Translations under genes and position numbers: made by a program
Part shown: positions 58,187 through 62,000 of the stretch, piece by piece
Numbering within the stretch: position 1 is the first letter of the stretch
Layout of the letters: every line of letters starts with the position of its first letter
The notes under the pieces: model-generated
What the model saw: only the letters and a program-made list of their open reading frames with translations
What the model was told of the DNA's origin: nothing
Database searches by the model: none
Assembly: GCA_030141605.1 (NCBI GenBank)
Contig: JAQGDQ010000158.1
Location: 1-62,000 of the forward strand
Source of the DNA: Tubiluchus corallicola
Lineage: Eukaryota > Priapulida > Priapulimorpha > Priapulimorphida > Tubiluchidae
Direction: 5' to 3'
DNA length: 62,000 nt

Positions 58187-61100
58187 GTAAATATGAACTT
58201 AATTAGTTTGGTTAACAAACAGCAGGTAACGAAAAATTAGTAACTTAAATGTAGAACAAACAGATTAATTTGATAACTAAAATAATATCTTTAACTAATG
58301 TTTTAAGATCTGCACAAATTGGCAACAAGACGTGATTCAAACTTATAAAATAACATCTAATGAGTTAACAATTTCATTATGAGTAATGATGCCTTTAATA
58401 GCTCATCTTGTCAAATAAAAGACTGAAACATTTGTGAGGAAAGACATGGTTTGTGCCTATTTTATTTTGAAAATAATATTTCTACCTTATTAGAAATAAT
58501 GAATGAAAAACCAAAGACTAAATAAAGAACTGTGACAAATGTTGAAGGACAGTTAATGGAACAATCAAAGCTTACTCGAGTCCCAAACAACATTAATTGG
58601 TTGTTTGTTATTTATGTTCTAGTAGCCCAGGCTACGCCATTGCAGAAGCGGCTAGGAGTGCCGCTGGAAGCTGAGGATGGATGCAACCCAAACATTGGTA
58701 ACGCATCATACGTGTCAGATGCAGATGACTGTCAAGTGTTCTACCATTGTGACCACGGCTGGCCAAAACTCACCGTAAGTTTTTTCAAATCTTAAATTAA
58801 CAATTTATCCACACCAAACAACTGCTTCAATGGAACCATATCACTACAAAGCTTATTCGAATGGTGTCATTTAGCTCCCCTTTTAGGATATAATTGAAAC
58901 ATTCTGGGTATGAGTTAAGCTAGTCATTGTGCTCTTAACTTTTTGCATGCCATTATGTAACTTTGGGGTTGAACACTACAAATACTTTTAAACGTACCAA
59001 AATGCCAAAAAGAGTTACTTTGTTTATTAGAATTAAGTTGCCTTCATTTTTTAAAAGCGGAAAACATGTTAAAATAGTTTATCCAAAACAAAAACAATAG
59101 AATCACAATAAATAATGACGTTAAAGTCGTCCGGAAGGAAAAATCAGTCTGTTTATTAAATTCGATTAACATGCAATCAAATGATTCGACAGCTATAACT
59201 AGCTTATTTTTACGCCTCAGTATAGATTCAAACACTAAAACAGCTTTTCACATTCGGCTCGGTAGTTTAGATGTTCAGAAAGCAATGTTGGCAATCTACC
59301 TTAGAACAAGTACTACTACTTAAGAAGGCAATCTGCTTTAGTGATTTTTAAAGGCATAGTGAGTATCACACAATGTAGGTCAGTTTGAATATAATGATAT
59401 GCAATATTTGGTATAAAAGTTATTTAAGATATGTAGAACATTACTGACTACTAACCGAGCTGTTGCCGTGGTACAGATAGTTTATGCTTTCAAACTGACA
59501 AAACTGCTAAATGCCACAAGCAATAGACGGTGTTCACACAATAGGACTAGTAATGATGTCACCTAGCTCATAAAACAGTTTCTAGAGTGGCAATAATGTC
59601 AAAGTAAATAGGTGCTTGTAATGTAAATAAGGGAGTTAATAATGTGAAATAAATTGCAGCCTTATAATTAACTGCAACAGCAAGTACACTGGCATTGATT
59701 TCAGCCAATCAAAAAATCAATAAATGAAATATAGTAAACCTGTTCAAAAATTTTGCCCATAATTTTTAAGATGAGCTTGCACTAAATCATAATTTCTTTG
59801 AGAATCAAAATCCTTTATTAATAAGAGCTGTGAAGTAAGCTACTGCTTCCTATTAGTTTTGAAAAAATCCATTTGGCAGTTTACAGAAGTTCAAGGAGTT
59901 ATGAGGCAACCTGACTAAATAGAAATCATACGCTAATTATAGTATATAAAAAACAAAATAGAAAGAACTGCTACGGAATAACGTTGGTTAAAGGTTTAGC
60001 TTAGAACTAGTGGGCTTAAGTCCAGTTCTTAGATAATGGCTAAGAGCTTCCACAAATAGGTGATTTTGTAAAAATATGCTGTGTCCAGCTTTAGTACTCT
60101 TTAAGTTTGCAAAATGCAGAGAGCCAACCAAATAGTTAACTTTGCTAAGAAGTATCATAGCTGTGTTGGGAAGTATCATAAACTAAATCAAACTATAAAC
60201 TCGATGTAAAAAACATAGAAACACAGAAAGCAGCTCTTTTTTATAAATGAGACAAAATAACCACTAATGTTTTTGTTTTCTTTAGAGATGTCCAGGTAAT
60301 ACGATATGGACGCCGGCAATAGAAAGATGTGAATCACCGGAAGACGCAGTCAATGACGACTGTGGATACATAGCACCGGAACCACTAATGATGTCCTTTA
60401 ATGAAACCACCGACATGGCCCACAGCAGATGCGAATTCTTCTGTGTAGAAGGGAATCAGTGCATTGCATGGAGTGCTAAATGCAATGGTATGGAAGACTG
60501 CGATGATGGTTCAGATGAAGAGGGGTGTGCAGAGCAATGCGATGAAGATAACTGCCAGCTACCAGACTGCAGGTGTTTTGATGCAGGACCACCAGGTGGT
60601 TTGGCAGTTTCAGACACTCCGCAGATGATCATCCTCACGTGGGAGTCAGCTGTACGCGCAGAAGACTACTACCATCTCATTCAGCAGATGCTGAACAAAG
60701 TGACGCCAGACAGGCGAAGAGAGCTCCGACTGAATCCCAATGGTTGTCCCTTCACAACCACATTCTTTGTTAATCATCAATTTAACAATTATCTGGGTGT
60801 GCAGTCGCTACACAATCAAGGACATGAGATAGGCGTTCATTCCATCAGGTAAGTCAGCTCATGTATTTCTCATTATGTGAAATTCTGTTTCATTTTATTT
60901 AATTAATTTCGCTATAATGAAGACTTGTAATCAAATGAATCTGAAAGTGAAGTAATTTTGACATCATTAAGGACCAGTGATTAGACCATTTCCGATGATT
61001 AGATATATTAAGTTTATAGTATTGTCATAAAATTCTTGTACACAAAGACCTTGCACGGAACAAATGTATACATCATCACCCTCGATCCAAGTCTTTACCA

Positions 61101-62000
61101 CATAAAAATGTTTGAGGAATTTGCAAGTAATTTAAAGCAAGAACTAATCCACAAGAACTAATCCAACTGGAATTAATCCATGCTATTCAGTTAAATAAAC
61201 TTTCGACTCTAACAAACAGAGACAACAACAACAAAGTAATAACATCTTTCTGACTGAAAAGTAAGTTTACAATTCCCATCAAAAAGGGAAAGGAAAAAGA
61301 GACCCTCTTATCATAACACATGAAACTCCTGAGTTACCAAGAGAATACTTATGAGGGTGATGCAAACTTAACAAACTTTCTTCTTGAGAACGTGACGACT
61401 GACCTGTCTGAAGCAGTTTGAATCACTTCACCTCCATTAGCTGCAAGGGCCACAAAAGCTACTTAATAGTCTTTAGTCGAAGAATAATAGAAGAATGCTT
61501 TAACAGACACAGACACAAGCACCACTTCACCTAATAAACTTTCAAACTGATATATCATATCAGATTATGCGACGGTTCAGCTATCAATGATAGTGGTGGT
61601 TGTTTATTAGTTCCAGTAATATCCAGTAAACACCACTTACTTAGTAGCAGCTGCCTTACAAGAAAACATTGGTCAACTGTTTAATATGCATGCAACTATT
61701 TCTCTTTCAGTAAAAGCCTAACGGTAGATTATTGGAAAGAAGGTGATTACGACACCTGGCTTGATGAAATGTCAGGGATGAGGACCATTCTTGAACTGTA
61801 CAGTAACATCAATCCTGATGACATCATAGGAGTCAGAGCACCATACCTGCAAGTTGGTGGAGAACCACAGTTTCAAATGATGATAGACGAAGGATTTGTA
61901 TATGACATGTCTATGCCAACGCCTCAGAATGATCCTCCAAGATGGCCATATACGCTAGACTATAGAAGCACACAAGACTGTGTCATAACATCATGCCCAA
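58147..62000 (+). CDS. Chitin deacetylase-like secreted protein (CBM14-LDLa-CE4), 3' end off window
   Basis: Exons 58147-58186, 58623-58774, 60286-60848 and 61711-62000 join into 348 codons with consistent phases, running off the right edge. The order is signal peptide MRSLICLVGILLTVAQA, a six-cysteine chitin-binding CBM14 domain (about residues 30-85), an LDL-receptor class A repeat with CNGMEDCDDGSDEEGC (about 108-140), then a CE4 polysaccharide deacetylase domain. This is the architecture of arthropod chitin deacetylases of the serpentine/vermiform type, which de-N-acetylate chitin in extracellular matrices. The CE4 motif 1 is LTWESA instead of TFDDA, and motif 2 is HSIRS instead of HSxxH, while motif 3 (RAPYLQVGG) is kept. 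The protein may therefore bind chitin without deacetylating it. Two in-frame ATGs upstream are possible, but 58147 gives the best signal peptide. Confidence 0.92.
58623..58774 (+). CDS. CDA-like exon 2 (first half of CBM14)
   Basis: This exon is 152 nt, phase 1 in and phase 0 out, with acceptor GTTCTAG/TAGCCC and donor CTCACC/GTAAGT. It codes for EAEDGCNPN, DADDCQVFYHCDHGWPK. Three of the six CBM14 cysteines are here, with the aromatic FYHC motif. Confidence 0.92.
58775..60285 (+). other. Intron 2 of the CDA-like gene
   Basis: 1.5 kb, AT-rich, GTAAGT donor and TTTCTTTAG acceptor. No further exon is needed because the CBM14 domain is continuous across it. No repeat recognised. Confidence 0.7.
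60286..60848 (+). CDS. CDA-like exon 3 (CBM14 end, LDLa, CE4 motifs 1-2)
   Basis: This exon is 563 nt, phase 0 in and phase 2 out. It starts RCPGNTIWTPAIERCESPED, completing CBM14, and continues through the LDLa repeat. The CE4 start is GGLAVSDTPQMIILTWESAV, then NPNGCPFTTTFFVNHQF and GHEIGVHSI. The donor is ATCAG/GTAAGT. Confidence 0.96.
60849..61710 (+). other. Intron 3 of the CDA-like gene
   Basis: 0.86 kb, GTAAGT to TTTCAG, splitting the CE4 domain directly after motif 2 (HSI-R/S). Nothing else seen in it. Confidence 0.75.
61711..62000 (+). CDS. CDA-like exon 4 (CE4 motif 3 onward, partial)
   Basis: The acceptor is TCTCTTTCAG/T and the phase is 2 in. It codes for DYWKEGDYDTWLDEMSGMR, GVRAPYLQVGGEPQFQMM and GFVYDMSMPTPQNDPPRWPY, typical of insect-type CDA domains. 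The exon is still open at the window edge. Confidence 0.95.

Overview
The window is nuclear DNA of a non-vertebrate metazoan. The genes are split by short and long spliceosomal introns, the background is AT-rich, and the DNA is full of micro- and minisatellites, TIR elements, a tRNA-derived SINE and L2/CR1-like LINE pieces. A degenerate TTAGGG tract and a CBM14-LDLa-CE4 chitin deacetylase-like gene point to a chitin-using invertebrate bilaterian. I cannot name the species or phylum from the sequence.

Layout from left to right. (1) About 3.2-11.5 kb, minus strand: the 5' part of a split gene for a secreted pentraxin-like protein. I assembled five coding exons (11515 down to 3233) whose phases all agree. 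They run from a signal peptide through an unrecognised linker into the first half of a pentraxin/concanavalin-like domain; the rest is off the left edge or unrecognised. Its introns hold a 46-bp minisatellite (1.1-2.9 kb), a CACT compound satellite (9.2-10.5 kb), a 377-bp perfect-looking foldback and several TIR elements. (2) 11.5-17.8 kb: mostly non-coding, with a SINE at 14.2 kb and a weak three-exon gene candidate at 15.9-16.85 kb. (3) 17.84-52.81 kb, minus strand: the C-terminal part (1495 codons plus stop, 29 exons, all splice phases consistent) of an orthologue of the giant E3 ubiquitin ligase UBR4, ending with the hemi-RING/UZI catalytic module. (4) 52.8-58.1 kb: no exon seen; the missing two thirds of UBR4, with the UBR box, are not in this window. 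(5) 58.15 kb to the right edge, plus strand: the 5' part of a secreted chitin deacetylase-like gene (signal peptide, CBM14, LDLa, CE4 domain) whose CE4 metal and catalytic motifs are altered, suggesting a pseudoenzyme.

The most unusual structure is the 40-bp tandem array at 23.95-26.89 kb, which runs into an assembly gap. Each unit is a duplicate of the intron/exon junction of UBR4 exon 23: 23 nt of intron end including the AG plus the first 17 nt of the exon. More than 70 copies of a 3' splice site are therefore stacked in front of the real one, and every upstream copy would lead to an in-frame TAA. A second UBR4 intron carries a hexamer array of 5'-splice-site-like AAG/GTAAAG units just before its acceptor.

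The three genes show no common pathway: one is an intracellular ubiquitin ligase, two are secreted proteins (a pentraxin-like lectin and a chitin-matrix protein). The functional statements rest on recalled family sequences; no database search was run.
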